The notes below the pieces were generated by a model. It saw only the letters and a list, made by a program, of their open reading frames with translations. It searched no databases and was not told the DNA's origin. 5,441 bases of DNA from Myxococcales bacterium (lineage in GTDB: Bacteria > Desulfobacterota_B > Binatia > UBA1149 > SPBQ01). Position numbers and translations under genes: made by a program. This document shows, one piece after another, positions 5,406 through 5,441 of this stretch. Within the stretch, counting starts at the first letter, position 1; every line of letters begins with the position of its first letter. The stretch spans positions 1 to 5,441 of the forward strand of contig SPBQ01000183.1 of assembly GCA_004525875.1 (NCBI GenBank), given 5' to 3'.

Positions 5406-5441
5406 TGCCCGACACTCTCGCTCACCGGAAGATCTTCGGCG
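5405..5441 (+). CDS. Start of a further gene, cut off by the window edge
   Basis: ATG at 5405 overlaps the preceding stop as TGATG and has a good ribosome binding site. Only 12 residues are visible, MPDTLAHRKIFG. The run HRKIFG followed by the edge is reminiscent of the beginning of maleate isomerase / arylmalonate decarboxylase-like proteins (Asp/Glu racemase superfamily), but twelve residues cannot establish a family. The overlap places it in the same transcription unit as the two-domain VOC gene. Confidence 0.55.
   Translation, partial: MPDTLAHRKIFG

Overview
The window is GC-rich (about 70% in the best coding stretches) and looks like a Gram-negative bacterium. The evidence is an outer-membrane beta-barrel protein that has both a signal peptide and a C-terminal phenylalanine. 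A proteobacterial or myxobacterial-type environmental lineage is plausible, but nothing here fixes the taxon. There are no RNA genes, insertion sequences, CRISPR arrays or prophage genes that I can support.

Left part, minus strand. The 5' half of a MoxR-type AAA+ ATPase gene runs off the left edge (341 to 1). A gap of about 630 bases with no credible gene (342-972) follows, holding a possible weak promoter and a few inverted repeats. Next is a secreted outer-membrane beta-barrel protein (1881 to 973), read leftward from a GTG start with a good ribosome binding site. The 1882-2265 interval separates this leftward gene from a rightward gene series and should hold both sets of control signals.

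Right part, plus strand. Four genes and the start of a fifth are read rightward: an alpha/beta hydrolase of the YheT/EMB8/ABHD type (2266-3384), a YcaC-like isochorismatase-family hydrolase that lacks its N-terminus (3385-3906), a single-domain VOC/glyoxalase-fold protein (3912-4394), a two-domain VOC protein (4494-5405), and an ORF that starts in a TGATG overlap at 5405 and leaves the window. The first three are tightly packed. The 99-base gap before the two-domain VOC gene is the only real break.

The hydrolase, cysteine hydrolase and VOC proteins are families that recur in small-molecule breakdown, often of aromatic or heterocyclic compounds (general family knowledge). A catabolic or detoxification cluster is therefore the most economical reading, but no substrate can be named.

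The most notable feature is the middle pair (3385-4394). Its GC content is about 58-62% by hand count, against roughly 70% in the flanking genes. The isochorismatase ORF begins directly after the hydrolase stop (TAAATG) and has lost about 30 N-terminal residues, including the strand that carries the catalytic aspartate in this family. This looks like a recombination junction that joined a foreign two-gene fragment to the hydrolase gene. I see no clear evidence of a wholly new system.
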